A DNA stretch of 39,651 nt from Gammaproteobacteria bacterium (GTDB taxonomy: Bacteria; Pseudomonadota; Gammaproteobacteria; Steroidobacterales; UBA11654). Below are positions 39,147 through 39,651 of this stretch, in pieces. The position numbers and the translations under genes are program-made. The DNA lies in the NCBI GenBank assembly GCA_029941465.1, contig JAPYQN010000001.1, positions 129,708 through 169,358 of the forward strand, read 5' to 3'. The notes beneath the pieces are model-generated. The model worked only from the letters and a program-made list of their open reading frames with translations. It searched no databases and was not told the origin of the DNA. Every line of letters starts with the position of its first letter. The stretch's first letter is position 1.

Positions 39147-39334
39147 AGAAGTATGTGTTTTTGTCAACATTTATTAAATAAATAATTATTTTGGAACACT
39201 AAGAGTAAATCGTTAAAGACAAAAAAATGATGAAATTAAATTAATTTTTTAGTTTTGTCCCAAGCAGATGACTTTTTACTATATATAGATTATTGATTGT
39301 GAATTTTACATTGTAAATTTTTTATGTATAACCC

Positions 39335-39362
39335 TTGGAGTATTTTTTGATTATGCTATTAT
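39335..39362 (+). promoter_or_regulatory. predicted promoter for the DUF3450-like gene
   Basis: TTGGAG (39335-39340), 16-nt spacer, TATTAT (39357-39362). Confidence 0.4.
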
Positions 39363-39428
39363 CAAATGCTGCAATGGGCTAGGGGTAAAGCCTTAATAAA
39401 AAATCTATAACATCTGAGGGGATTGTAT

Positions 39429-39651
39429 ATGAAAAATTTTCATAGATTAACTGGCAAGATTCTAATTGGTGGGGTGATACTAATTACACTGCCGATGATT
39501 CTTCCTGCTGAAACTTTGAGTCAAGTTCTCAATGGTCAAAACGAAAGAACTTTGCTTGCTCAAGAATCACAACAAAGAGTTGAAAAAGTAGCAGACCAAA
39601 CAAGAAAAATGGAAGATAAATACAGGGCTGCTTTGAAAGAAATAAATGGTC
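39429..39651 (+). CDS. DUF3450-like periplasmic protein, 5' part (runs off window)
   Basis: MKNFHRLTGKILIGGVILITLPMILPAETLSQVLNGQNERTLLAQESQQRVEKVADQTRKMEDKYRAALKEING...: signal peptide plus coiled-coil as in DUF3450 proteins; GAGGGG upstream. Open to the window end. Confidence 0.65.
   Translation, partial: MKNFHRLTGKILIGGVILITLPMILPAETLSQVLNGQNERTLLAQESQQRVEKVADQTRKMEDKYRAALKEING

Overview
This is a gene-dense, AT-rich, housekeeping-type bacterial window. Gene content and order (thrS-infC-rpmI-rplT-pheST-ihfA-merR, fused HisB, long-form HisG) look gammaproteobacterial. I saw no CRISPR array, transposase or prophage. From left to right it contains: a partial tRNA; an exported cupin gene divergent from a TonB-dependent receptor; a minus-strand block (amidohydrolase, AmiD-like amidase, M50 protease, sterol-desaturase family, MBL-fold, NUDIX, UbiH/UbiM-type hydroxylase); a rhodanese plus NAD-dependent formate dehydrogenase (FdsG/B/A-like) cluster running directly into the thrS translation operon; tRNA-Pro(GGG); an orphan HTH protein; an AI-2E family transporter; a GlcD/D2HGDH-like FAD oxidase; then on the minus strand ilvC-leuA-ilvE-leuC-leuD-leuB followed by a TrpR/YerC-like regulator and hisG-D-C-B-H-A-F-E; and finally the start of a DUF3450-like gene. 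The main signals outside the ORF track are: (1) a complete Leu/Ile-rich leader peptide and transcription attenuator ahead of ilvC; (2) a promoter with a perfect 8+4+8 palindromic operator at -10/+1 of the TrpR-like gene heading the his operon; (3) a PheT lacking the N-terminal tRNA-binding OB-fold domain; (4) non-AUG starts for hisF (ATT) and infC (ATC); (5) a frameshifted, truncated phytanoyl-CoA-dioxygenase-like fragment where hisI might be expected after hisE. I found no clearly new multi-gene system. The regulatory architectures and the reduced PheT are the most worth following up.
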